From positions 30,611,001-30,675,000 of the forward strand of contig NC_071671.1 in the NCBI RefSeq assembly GCF_028554725.1: 64,000 bases of DNA. Reading direction: 5' to 3'. Origin of the DNA: Zeugodacus cucurbitae (taxonomy: Eukaryota; Arthropoda; Insecta; Diptera; Tephritidae). A program made the translations under genes and the position numbers. Shown one piece after another: positions 32,340 through 42,091 of the stretch. Each line of letters starts with the position of its first letter. The first letter of the stretch is position 1. Below the pieces are notes generated by a model. That model did not search any database. It worked only from the letters and a program-made list of their open reading frames with translations, and was not told the origin of the DNA.

Positions 32340-33418
32340 GAGCACTAGTAGACCAAGTCGCTCAAAGATCCTTTATATTAGCAAAAGCTCAAAATCTAAT
32401 AAATTCCAATTTCCAAATTTCGGGAATGGGCGAAAGAGTAGTCCAAAACTCAAATAAAATCTGTCCCATTACCCTTATTTCACCACTAGCGGATAAGCGC
32501 ATTCAAGCAGAAGCTATAGTCTTATCGCAACTTACAAACATGCTTCCTAGCTACCAAATAAAGAGCAAGCAATTGGATAAGGTTTCATATCTGAATCTAG
32601 CAGATCCCAACTGCAACACCCCAGCTCCAATATATATTCTATTAGGCAGCGACCTTATGCCACAAATTATACTAGAAGGTGTTGAAAAAATATCAAACAC
32701 CCTCCTAGCACAAAATACTATATTCGGTTGGATACTAAGTGGACCAGTTACCGAAACAGTTACCACTTTGACAACTCAAGTTGAAGAAATATCCAGTGAA
32801 TACCTTAATACACAATTAAGGAAATTTTGGGAGTTAGAAGAACTCCCTCCCATATCGATTACAACACCAGAAGATCAGTATTGTGAAGACTTTTACAAAG
32901 CTACAACTACTAGATCAGAAAATGGTCGGTACGTCGTACGACTACCACGAAAACAAGAATTTCCTGACACACTCGCCTTAGGTCACTCCCGCACCTCTGC
33001 CATACAACAGTTTCTAAGCATGGAAAAAAACCTACTTAGAAAAGGTGAGCTAAAAAAAGAATATGATGGGGTCTTAGAAGAATATCTCCATTTAGATCAC
33101 ATGGAGGAAGTAGGCCCATGCGAAAAAATCATTAACGGCAAATACCACTCATTCTACTTGCCACATCATGCAGTAGTGAAACCAGACAAAAAAACAACAA
33201 AGGTTAGAGTTGTTTTCAATGCCTCAAGGGCCACCAGCTCGGGGAATTCCCTCAATGATATTCTATTCACAGGACCCACACTCCAACCTGATTTAATGCT
33301 CCTCATATTAAATTGGCGTATATACAAATACGTTTTCAATGGGGACGTCGAATTTCAGCGAATTATTTTCCGAAAATCTCCTAACAGTCCACTACGCGAC
33401 TTTAAATTACCTTTTTAA
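32288..33418 (+). pseudogene. BEL/Pao protease and N-terminal RT
   Basis: The frame overlaps the gag frame. LRALVDQVAQRSFI is the protease active-site region; Pao proteases normally have a Gly after the Asp (DxG), here Val. QNTIFGWILSGPV and the segment up to FWELEELPP follow. The RT begins with YYLPHHAVVKPD-like residues, KVRVVFNASRATSSGNSLND and FTGPTLQPDLM. At FNGDVE the frame jumps to FQRIIFRKSPNSPLRDFKL: the stretch of about 14 residues that normally contains KMYRQI is missing. Both the protease change and this deletion would abolish activity. Confidence 0.85.
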
Positions 33419-34440
33419 ATAAAAACAGTTACCTTTGGCGTAAACTGTGCTGCATACCTAGCCATTCGCACACTACACAAATTGGCAAAAGACACAAAGT
33501 CAGAATTTCCTCTGGCAACACAAGTGTTAAAAACCAAACATATGTGGACGATATCCTGTCTGGAAGCCACAGGCTTCACCGCAGGGTTCCCCTTAAAAAA
33601 GATTACAGCTAATCACCCAAATATATTAAAAAATATACCAAAGGCAATTTGTTGGATACTAATTTCCTCATATTCGAAAAGGAAAGTACAACAAAATCAC
33701 TAGGTATCCAATGGAATGCGATATCTGACCAGTTTTCATACACTACAGAGTCAATATCCGCATTATCCGCCATAACAAAACGACAAATTCTATCCTCCGT
33801 GGCAAAACTTTTCGACCCCGCAGGATGGCTATCGCCAATAATGATACAAGCGATAATCCTGATTCAAGAATTATGGCTAGACGGAACCGATTTGGACGAA
33901 CAAGTGAAACCTCTTCGCTTAGAAAAATGGTCCCAGTTTGCTAATAATCTGAACGACATTTCTCAGATACAAATACCACGGTGGGTACAATATTCCCCCG
34001 AATACATGGTCGAACTACACGGCTTCTGTGACGCTTCTGAAAAGGCATATTGCGCCACTATATATGTGCGCACCCAAAGCGATACCGTAACTACAAGTCA
34101 CCTACTGGTGGCAAAAGCAAAAGTTGCTCCTCTAAAAACGCTATGTCTACCACGACTTGAACTCTGTGGCGCACTGCTACTAGCTAAATTAGCTTCCATG
34201 GTGCAGACCCACTTAAACATGGCCAAATACAAATTATATCTCTGGTCCGATTCTGAAATAGTTCTGGCCTGGTTAGAAAAACCACCACACGCGTGGAAAA
34301 CATATATTTCTAATCGAAGGTCTCAAATACTGGACCTGGTAGGATCAGCCACTTGGCGACACGTAGCCAGTGCTGACAATCCTGCCGATCTAGGTACAAG
34401 AGGACGCAAACCGCTTCATCTCGCCACCACCACTCTCTAG
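33419..34440 (+). pseudogene. BEL/Pao RT C-terminal and RNase H
   Basis: TVTFGVNCAAYLAIRTLHKL precedes a frameshift. The YVDD RT box is encoded at about 33540-33551, in a different frame from 33482-33703. The frame 33649-34440 carries FEKESTTKSLGIQWN, SVAKLFDPAGWLSPIMIQA (usual Pao connection), VELHGFCDASEKAYCATIYV (RNase H Asp), LPRLELCGALLLAKL (Glu), YLWSDSEIVLAWL (Asp) and HVASADNPADLGTRG (last Asp). RNase H residues look intact. Confidence 0.85.
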
Positions 34441-34494
34441 TGGAATGGCCCCCGATGGTTAACAGAATCTCACGATTCTTGGCCACAATCGCTA

Positions 34495-36265
34495 ATGCAC
34501 AACATAATTGCCCCTGAAAGTCGAAAAATCGCCACTTATCACACTACACTGGATGATGCCGACATCCTTAAACGATTTTCATCGTTCCCTCGAGCACTCA
34601 GAGTAGTCGCCTATGTGCTCAAATTTAAAGAGCTACTGAAATTTAAGGTAAAAGAGCAACTTGCCGCCAATGCGATACACTGACGCACCAAGACTTACAA
34701 AAAGCAAAGGCTCTTATCACATCAACCCAAACGCGCTACTTCAGTCACGACATATCATTACTATGTGAATCGAAGCCGATTGATAAAAGGAGTTCACTCT
34801 TAGTATTAAACCCATTTCTAGACACGAAAGGTCTGTTTCGTGCGAATGATCGGCTTGCTAATTCAAGCCTTACATATAACGAAAGCCATCCCATAATTAT
34901 ACCAGAGAAATCCCCTTTTGCCACATTGTTAATTAATTACATCCACATACTCATGCTTCATGCCGAACATCGCCTCATGCAACAGATGGTTCGCCAAGAG
35001 TACTATGTTCCCCATCTTAAGCCCCAAATCAAGAAGTGCATTTTCATGTGTAAGATCTGCACTATGCACAAGCAGAAAATGCGAACGCAGATTATGGCAG
35101 CACTTCCACCTGAACGCTGCAATTTCGCTCTGCCTTTCACCACTACAGGTGTTGACTTTGCTGGGCCTTTTCAAATAAAGGCGTCTATGCTAAGGTCTCC
35201 CACTCTCATGAAAGGCTATGTGGCCGTTTTTGTCTGCTTTACGACAAAAGCAGTGCACCTTGAACTGTGTACCAATCTGACGAAGGAGGCTTTTCTCGCG
35301 GCATTTGCTTCCACCTGAACGCTGCAATTTCGCTCTGCCTTTCACCACTACAGGTGTTGACTTTGCTGGGCCTTTTCAAATAAAGGCGTCTATGCTAAGG
35401 TCTCCCACTCTCATGAAAGGCTATGTGGCCGTTTTTGTCTGCTTTACGACAAAAGCAGTGCACCTTGAACATTTGTACCAATCTGACGAAGGAGGCTTTT
35501 CTCGCGGCATTTGCTCGCTTTGTCGGGAGACGTGGCTTTCCATCAAAAATCATGAGCGACAATGGTAAAACTTTCATTGCGGCTCAAAGAGCCACAGAAA
35601 AACAGTTTGTGGATTTCATAAAACAAGTCTCACCTGATATTGTACAAAAATATGCTCCCCAAGGCATCAATTGGCAGTTTATCCCCCAAGCGCTCCACAC
35701 ATGGGTGGTTTATGGGAAGCAGCTGTAAAAAGCTTCAAATCTCATTTCAAAAAGCTCGCTGGCACTTACAAATTTAATTATGAAGAATATACGACATTGT
35801 TGACAAGAATCGAAGCCGTCCTCAACTCACGGCCTCTCGCTACCCTCTCGCAAGATCCATCAGATTTTACAGCCCTCACACCAGGAAGGACATTTTCTTA
35901 AAGGACCGCCCATTCTGGCCACACCTGAACCAGGCGTGGAGCCGCTTTCCTTATTAAATAGATGGGAAGGAATCAAAATCCTCCATCATGATTTCAGCCT
36001 TCGATGGAAAGAAGATTATTTAAAGGACCTCCACAGAAGGTACCGGTGGAAGACACCAGAAAATGCTCCAAAGCTTGGAGACTGTGTCTTAATTAATGAT
36101 GATTGTCTCCCCCCCACCGAATTGCGGCTTGGCCGCATAGGGAAGCTTTACCACGGCTCCGACGGTCATATTTGCGTAGTTGATCTCCGTACGCAAAACG
36201 GAAAACTAACTAGGCCGCTCGTTAAACTATGCTTTTTGCCGACAGCCGATAAAATAAAAACCTAA
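34495..36265 (+). pseudogene. BEL/Pao integrase and C-terminal domain
   Basis: After a break, 34926-35318 carries HAEHRLMQQMVRQEYYVPHL and CIFMCKICTMHKQKM (HHCC-type zinc binding), then GVDFAGPFQIKA (first Asp). A 205-bp tandem copy (35309-35513) repeats this first-Asp region. Further frames carry KIMSDNGKTFIAAQ (second Asp), then HMGGLWEAAVKSFKSHFKKL (Glu) and VLNSRPLATLSQDP. 35936-36265 is the C-terminal domain (DUF5641-like): YLKDLHRRYRWK, GDCVLINDD, RLGRIGKLYHGSDGHICVVD and LTRPLVKLCFLP. Several frameshifts. Confidence 0.85.
35104..35513 (+). repeat. 205-bp tandem duplication inside the integrase
   Basis: TTCCACCTGAACGCTGCAAT at 35104 recurs at 35309. Both units run through TTGACTTTGCTGGGCC and GGCTTTTCTCGCGGCATTTG. 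The second unit has one extra base (CTTGAACATTTGTACC against CTTGAACTGTGTACC), which shifts the frame. Two units otherwise appear almost identical. Confidence 0.9.
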
Positions 36266-36454
36266 ACTGAAAACAATAAACAATAAACCGATCAATCCGT
36301 ACAATAAATCATGAATAATTAATGAAACTATCAAAACAAATTATAAATGGTCGATCCATATGACGGCCAACGCATGCTACATAACGCAGCACCAACTAAC
36401 ATATCAATATTTGCAACACGCAAATAATATTAATACTATTTTGACAGGTAAATA

Positions 36455-36960
36455 TGGATAGCGATATGCCAACAACACCAACGCCAGCCGTTCGGTCAAC
36501 TATCCACGTGACACGCCCCAGGCCCACTCCAGCTCCTCGAAACCCTGCGGCTATAGCGCCACCAACCGTTGCCCGTGCATCACGCGCGAACGCCGGTGCC
36601 AGCAGGTCCGCAGCGCACCCGATGCCCACTTTGCCGGCGCCCACACCGGTTGCCACACTGCAGCATCTTCAAGAAGATGCTACCGCCGCTACGACAACAG
36701 GTCGCCCAGGCACATGGCCACTGCCTGAATTGCTTGGCGACTACCACTCCACGCCGGAGTGTACTTCCATATGGGTGCCAAATATGCATGCGGACGCATC
36801 ACACCATCGTCAAAGACACATCCTGCCGTCCGTGGTCGCAATCTATTCGCAATACACATAGAGTTTTTTATACTTACCCGTTCTATACTTACCTTTTTAT
36901 ATACTTACCTTTTTTATATACTTACCTTTTTTATACCTTATCACCCGTGAAATAAACCGA
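36455..36960 (+). pseudogene. Orphan gag-like zinc-knuckle protein
   Basis: ATG 36455 opens a Pro/Thr/Ala-rich stretch (MDSDMPTTPTPAVRS). After a frameshift near 36600 the translation reads RCPLCRRPHRLPHCSIFKKM, LRQQVAQAHGHCLNCLATT and, after another break, YGCQICMRTHHTL-like residues with LLHRQRHP nearby. The Cys/His pattern (CPLC..H....C, CLNC, C..C....HHT) is that of BEL/Pao gag zinc regions, and the base composition is far more GC-rich than the surroundings. It is not followed by protease or RT. Best read as a gag-only or non-autonomous LTR element. Tandem CTTACCTTTTTTATATA units follow at 36890-36930. Confidence 0.6.
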
Positions 36961-37432
36961 GTTTGTAAACTTATTAAACTTGATTCGTTATTAATCACTT
37001 TCGGTTATTAATCACAAGGTGAGTACGGTGAAGAAAAAATTGCGCCAATTGCAGGCGTGTGCAAAATTTCATCAAAACACATGGAATTTTTATATATATA
37101 TTTATATAAAATATATATTTTTATTAAATTAAATTCCGAAGATGGCTTCTAATAAAAAAGAAATGAATTGTGTCAAATTCTACCCAATTAATGAAATTAA
37201 TGCAAAATGTAAATTTGCCAAAAAAAATTTCGTATAAAACGACGAATTCCAATTTAAAAAACCATAAGCAAACCCAACTGTAGAGCTTCCAGGAACAGTG
37301 GCAGCGCAGAGAGTAACAGTGAACCTTAGTACAATCAGATGCTCATCATGGAGATCCAACTGCATGACACGGTAGGATTTCAAAAATTAAGAGATTTAAA
37401 TTGATTTTAGAACCTGTTATGCGCAAAACTAA
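36961..37432. other. AT-rich spacer
   Basis: A palindromic ATTAATCACTTTCGGTTATTAATCAC patch near 36992-37014 may belong to the end of the preceding element. Nothing else recognised. Confidence 0.35.
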
Positions 37433-37585
37433 AACAAAATAAATTGATAAAATAATATTAGCAGTATCTGATAACGCAAACAATATCAAGAGTGTCATAC
37501 AAAATAAGCTCAAATTACGCCACTTCGAATGTTTTGCGCATTCGTTAAACTTAATTATTAAAGCAAGTATTACATATGGATATGT
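37433..37585 (+). pseudogene. hAT transposase fragment
   Basis: The plus strand encodes KIILAVSDNANNIKSVI and LRHFECFAHSLNLIIKASI. The SDNAxN and C-(F)-AHxLNL motifs are the second catalytic Asp region and following Cys/His motif of hAT transposases. About 50 codons are recognisable; flanking regions are not. Confidence 0.75.
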
Positions 37586-38670
37586 AATCATATATTTATA
37601 TACGTTCTTTGACAATAGTTGAAACTTTTAATTACATTGCATACTTTTAAGCGCATCTTTTTGCTGATAGTGAAAATGTGTGTTTATTTTCAATATATAA
37701 ATGTATCCCAATACATTGGTATATACTAATTTGTACTGGACTTCTTAGTACATAAATATAAGGGCCCACAGGATGTTTTTGTATTATATATGTTGGGAGA
37801 ATGTGAAAGAGTGGTGGCGAATGATATCGCTGTACAAAAGAGCATAAGCAATGTACATTGTATATATATATTGTAGTTCAATTTTATTTGTATTTTGAAT
37901 AAAATGAGAAAACTAGCGATTTAATTTAAGTATTGCACTTGAATTTTTGGTTATGTATTATCGATTCTTCGGTGTTGGGAAATTTAACGAGTCATTGAAT
38001 TATTGAGTGGGTTAGCGTTTATGTATCTATTCTTATTGGGCTATCAGATGCCCGATGAAACTTCTTTATTCCCTATTCAGTTGGAGGTACACAGTCATTG
38101 TATTTGATAACAAATTTACATGCTGGTTCCTTCTAGTTCTTTTAACATCGATGTCACTTACGAAGATCTTGGATATGGCCTTCTTTCCATCCATGGGTAA
38201 ATTCGTGATGAAGAATTTTGAATTTTTTCCATCGGTTTATTAATGCAGCTGCATTGATCTGTGTGCGCATTTCAGCTGTTGCATAGTATAAGTTTTACAT
38301 ATGAAAAATTTTTAATTTATGCCTTTAGTCGCAGAATATTAAATTTTTGTCGAATCCATTTCGTTTGAGCGATAATAAGTATAAAGATATAAATTTAATT
38401 TTCGGGAATAATTGTGCGATGCTTTTCATTATAACTGAGGCTGGAGTTCACTCCATCAGAATTCATTAATCCCAGGTTCAAGATGAGAAATGGGCTTTTT
38501 TTAGAGTGGCCGTGATAAGAATAATTTCCACTTCTCACTATTGAATAGTGAGTTTGAGTATATGGAATATGACAGATCTTTGGCTTCAGGTCGAAGTGAG
38601 TGTGAGAGAATAATAAAGTATTACTTCACTAACTACTACTACTTCACTAAGATCTCATTAATTAACCGAT
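37586..38670. other. AT-rich spacer
   Basis: No domain or repeat structure is recognised over this kilobase. Confidence 0.5.
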
Positions 38671-38671
38671 A

Positions 38672-39348
38672 TCTATACTAATATTAAAAAGCTGAAGAGT
38701 TTGTTTGTTTGTTTGAACGCGCTAATCTCCGAAACTACTGGTTCAAATTGAATGATTCTTTTTCTGTTGGATAGTCCATTTATCGAGGAAGGCTATAGGC
38801 TATATACGCTATGATGACCAATAGGAGCGAATAAACAGTGGTAAATGTGTAAAAAACAGGGGAAATTATTTATCTTTGAGGGCTTCCGTGATTGGAAACC
38901 ACCTAATTTATGCAACGGGACCCGACTTCAAGTCAAATTTCTTCACAATAACGTGATCGTTGCAATCGTTTTGACTGGTCCAGTAGTTGGTTAAACAGTA
39001 CTTATACCTCGTATCCCGATGATCCCAAATGATATACCTTTTAATTTTAAAAGAATTTAATTTCCCCTTAAGCTACCTTTCGCCGTTACAATTAATAAAT
39101 CGCAGGGGCAAACATTTAAACACGTGGGGATCGATTTACGCCAAGACTGCTTTTCACATGGCCAATTATATGTCGCGTTGTCAAGATCAGGTTGCGGAGA
39201 AAATCACTATGTTCTTCTGCCACCAGAAAATAAAACAAAAAATATAATTTTCGTAGAAGTTCTTTGATAACAGAAATTGACGCGGACGAAGATAAAGACG
39301 AAGGCCAAAATCACTATTCCAAGCAGACGAAGTCGCGGACACAGCTAG
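38672..39348 (+). mobile_element. Helitron, internally deleted, with helicase 3' end
   Basis: It starts TCTATACTAATATTAAAAAG and ends ACACAGCTAG, inserted between A38671 and T39349. A GACGAAGTC short hairpin lies about 10-20 bases from the end. At 677 bp it keeps the last helicase exon but lacks Rep and most helicase motifs, so it is a deleted derivative of an autonomous Helitron. Confidence 0.85.
38910..39265 (+). pseudogene. Helitron helicase C-terminal region
   Basis: LCNGTRLQVKFLHNNVIVAI and LTGPVVG are followed, after a frame break near 38992, by VLIPRIPMIPNDIPFNFKRI, PLKLPFAVTINKSQGQTFKH and FSHGQLYVALSRSGCGENHY. These are the last motifs of Pif1-type Helitron helicases (INKSQGQT and LYVALSR). 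It ends at the TGA near 39263, 85 bases before the Helitron end, as expected. Confidence 0.85.
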
Positions 39349-39740
39349 TATAATATAAAGGCCATCGTAATTGTAAAAAACCTAATATTTGAAAAAAGTT
39401 AAGTTTCGATTCGATATAATTTCATTGAAGAGTTAAAACAGTTTCCATAGAAAACTTCACTGAAGTTCACCTATCTTTTTTTTCATGAAGGGAAGTATCT
39501 GAAAAGATAACAACAGGAAAATCTGTGCTAACCCTGCAACATCAACTTCGTAGGTAATCAATTGGTCTGACAAATGGAGAATAAAACTAAATGGTGGCAA
39601 GTCGGATGAATTGAAATGAATTTTACAAACAAAATAACCACTAAGCTTTCAAACTATACGGACGTGTCTTGATGCGCTCCGTGAAAACTTTCAGAATAAC
39701 AAAAAACAATGTAAACAAATAACAAAAAAAGTACATTTTA

Positions 39741-39903
39741 GACCGTTTTCACACGGGCAATTTTTGTCGCGGCAATTCTTAGTTTTATAGGAGAGGGGGC
39801 GACCAAGGGAAGCGAGAGAGAGAGAAATTATCCTCTCTTCGTCGCCCCCTCTCCTATAAAACTAAGAATTGCCGCAACAAAAATTGCCCGTGTGAAAACG
39901 GTC
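39741..39903. repeat. 163-bp hairpin with 63-bp arms
   Basis: Arm 39741-39803 begins GACCGTTTTCACACGGGCAA and arm 39841-39903 is its reverse complement with one mismatch (TTGTCGCGGCAA against TTGTTGCGGCAA). The 37-bp centre can pair further (GAAGCGAGAG with CTCTCTTC). No target duplication seen. A foldback MITE is the likeliest reading. Confidence 0.85.
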
Positions 39904-40012
39904 AAAGTAAGTGTTAGGCAATAACGCCGAACGTGATAACCAGTGTACAATCAAGTGAAACAAAAAAAATAATAACAAATTATTAGTGAGAAGTAAACAA
40001 TTTCTCAAAAAT

Positions 40013-40246
40013 ATGAGCGCAGTGCAGCCTGACCAACAATGCCGTAGCTTTGTCGAGCCTACAAAACCTACCAACAAAAAAGGCAACGGTGAGAAGGATG
40101 ACCCATCACAGCGACCAACTGAGCCTAAGCAGAGCTTGCAAACGGCAAAGTCAAGTCAAACAAGTATACATCAACAAATTCGCAGGTACCAGCAAATGAG
40201 CAGACAGCGAAGAAAAACATATCGCAAGGTGAGAATGTACCAATAA
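40013..40246 (+). pseudogene. Jockey ORF1, N-terminal part
   Basis: ATG 40013 opens MSAVQPDQQCRSFVEPTKPT, a polar Lys/Gln/Ser-rich N-terminus usual for jockey ORF1. It stops at 40244-40246. Further ORF1 sequence follows in other frames to NALVAKLSEIVGTNNFHI just before the RTE-like insertion. The protein would bind element RNA. Confidence 0.65.
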
Positions 40247-40523
40247 AAAAAGGTTTATCTGTGCAGATTGGCATTGACCGCTACATCAATGTAAAAAGAA
40301 TGTCCTTCAAAGTTAGCGGTCAATCCTAAAAAATTTCAAGGCGACAAACCAATCAAAAACAAACCTGAGGTATTAAATGGCAACAGATTTGCCTTATTAA
40401 GCAAAGGTTCGAACGACGATGCGAAGGGTTCTACCACAATCGAATGCTTAACCGCCGCCAATATATTCGCGGAAGCGTAGCTCAAATGCACTTGTTGCTA
40501 AATTGAGTGAAATTGTAGGTACT

Positions 40524-40537
40524 AATAATTTTCATAT
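40524..40537. repeat. 14-bp target site duplication of RTE-like copy E (left)
   Basis: AATAATTTTCATAT at 40524-40537 recurs at 41367-41380 after the insertion. The uninterrupted jockey copy at 56545-56565 reads ACTAACAATTTTCATATAGTGC-like sequence across this point. Confidence 0.85.
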
Positions 40538-41366
40538 TGTCGATTTTAAAGCTGCTTTCGACAGCACGAAAAGGAGTTGCCTTTACGCCGCGATGTCTGA
40601 ATTTGGTATCCCCGCAAAACTAATACGGCTGTGTAAATTGACGTTGAGCAACACCAAAAGCTCCGTCATGATTGGGAAGGACCTCTCCGAGCCGTTCGAT
40701 ACCAAACGAGGTTTCAGACAAGGTGACTCACTATCGTGCGACTTCTTTAACCTGATGCTGGAAAAAATTATAAGAGCTGCAGAGCTAAACCGAGAAGGTA
40801 CAATCTTCTACAAGAGTGTACAGCTCCTGGCGTACGCCGATGATATTGATATCATCGGAAGCAACAACCGCGCCGTTTGTTCTGCTTTTTCCCGCATGGA
40901 TAAGGAGGCGAAGCGAATGGGTCTGGAGGTGAATGAGGACAAGACGAAATATCTCCTGTCATCAAACAAACAGTCGGCGCATTCGCGTCTTGGCTCCCAC
41001 GCAAGATTTATGGTCCTCAGAACATTGGCAACGGCGAATACCGCAGACGATGGAACGATGAGCTGTACGAGTTATACGACGACATTGACATAGTTCAGCG
41101 AATAAAAAGACAGCGGCTACGCTGGCTAGGTCATGTTGTCCGAATGGACGAAAACACTCCAGCCCTGAAAGTGTTCGATGCAGTACCCGCCGGAGGAAGC
41201 CGAGGAAGGGGAAGGCCTCCACTCCGTTGGAGGGACCAGGTGGAGAGCGACCTGGTTACACTTGGGATCTCCAACTGGCGCCGAACTGCGAAGGAGAGAG
41301 AGAGGTGGCGCACTATCGTCGATTCGGCTATAACCGGCTAAACGGTTGCAACGCCAATCACATAAC
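40538..41366 (+). mobile_element. RTE-like LINE, copy E, 5' truncated and internally deleted
   Basis: It begins within RT at the VDFKAAFDS codons and ends ...AACGCCAATCACATAAC, with a 14-bp target duplication. The frame keeps GFRQGDSLSC and LLAYADDIDIIG. At about 41000 GSH joins straight to codons of the KIYGPQN region in another frame, removing about 290 bp present in copy G (62779-63067). The 3' part is almost identical to copy G. Confidence 0.9.
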
Positions 41367-42091
41367 AATAATTTTCATATAGTGCCTTTGAAAGAAGCAC
41401 TTGAAGAATGTGGCTTTGGAGTTAAAACTGTTGTAAACATCTTTAACAGAAATAAAGTACAACAACCCGTGTTTAGAATTGAACTGATGCCGAATTCTAA
41501 CCAGCTTAGAAACAACGAAGTGCATCCAATATACAATTTAAAATATTTGCTGCACCGTAGAGTAACCGTTGAAGAACCACACAAAAGAAATGGTCCGGTA
41601 CAATGCACCAATTGCCAAGAATATGGGCATACCAAATCCTATTGCACTGTACGCAGTGTTTGTGTGATGTGTGGAGATTCACATTCCAAATGCACCATTA
41701 AGAAAGAGAATTTAAATAAAAAATGCAGCAATTGTGGAGGAAATCACACTGCCAATTACAGGGGTTGTCCTATTTATAAAGATTTAAAATTGAAGCTGTC
41801 ACAGGGAATGTGTTACATACTCCCCGTAATGACATTATAGATATCACAGACCATATTCCACAACCTAGTAATATTAAAAATAATACTGTACAAGGGAGCT
41901 ATGCCAATGTTGTAAATGGCAACAATGTACAAATGCAACCACCGCAAAATCCCCCAAATGGTGGTACTGAAACCATGATTATAAACCTTACGCAATGTAT
42001 GACACAATTTATGTCAACTGTGCAAAATATGATACAAGATTTAATAAAATCGCAAAACCAAATGCTGCAAACATTATTAAGTAAAAAATGA
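41346..42091 (+). pseudogene. Jockey ORF1, C-terminal part with CCHC zinc knuckles
   Basis: After the insertion the frame continues NNFHIVPLKEALEECGFGVK, VVNIFNRNKVQQPVFRIELM (the conserved region before the knuckles), then CTNCQEYGHTKSYC, CVMCGDSHSKCTI and CSNCGGNHTANYRGC with PIYKDLK. A frameshift near 41805 moves to 41810-42091, ending MIQDLIKSQNQMLQTLLSKK. Three Cys/His knuckles are usual for jockey ORF1. Only the early part before the insertion and the one shift spoil it. Confidence 0.85.

Larger units (their letters stand above)
30773..36265 (+). mobile_element. BEL/Pao LTR retrotransposon, coding part, degenerate
   Basis: The order gag, protease, RT, RNase H, integrase and C-terminal domain on one strand is complete for a BEL/Pao element, and the motifs are of the roo/BEL type. 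The reading frame is broken at many points and a 205-bp tandem duplication lies in the integrase. Flanking LTRs are not resolved. Confidence 0.85.

Noticed and set aside
36396..36656. Ala/Gly-rich minus-strand frame
   Set aside because: It is antisense to the GC-rich Pro/Ala-rich gag-like frame and reflects its composition.
39655..39720. A jockey 3' terminus (GACGTGTCTTGATGCGCTCCG) upstream of the hairpin
   Set aside because: It resembles 56345-56365 but is too short to call on its own as a separate element copy.
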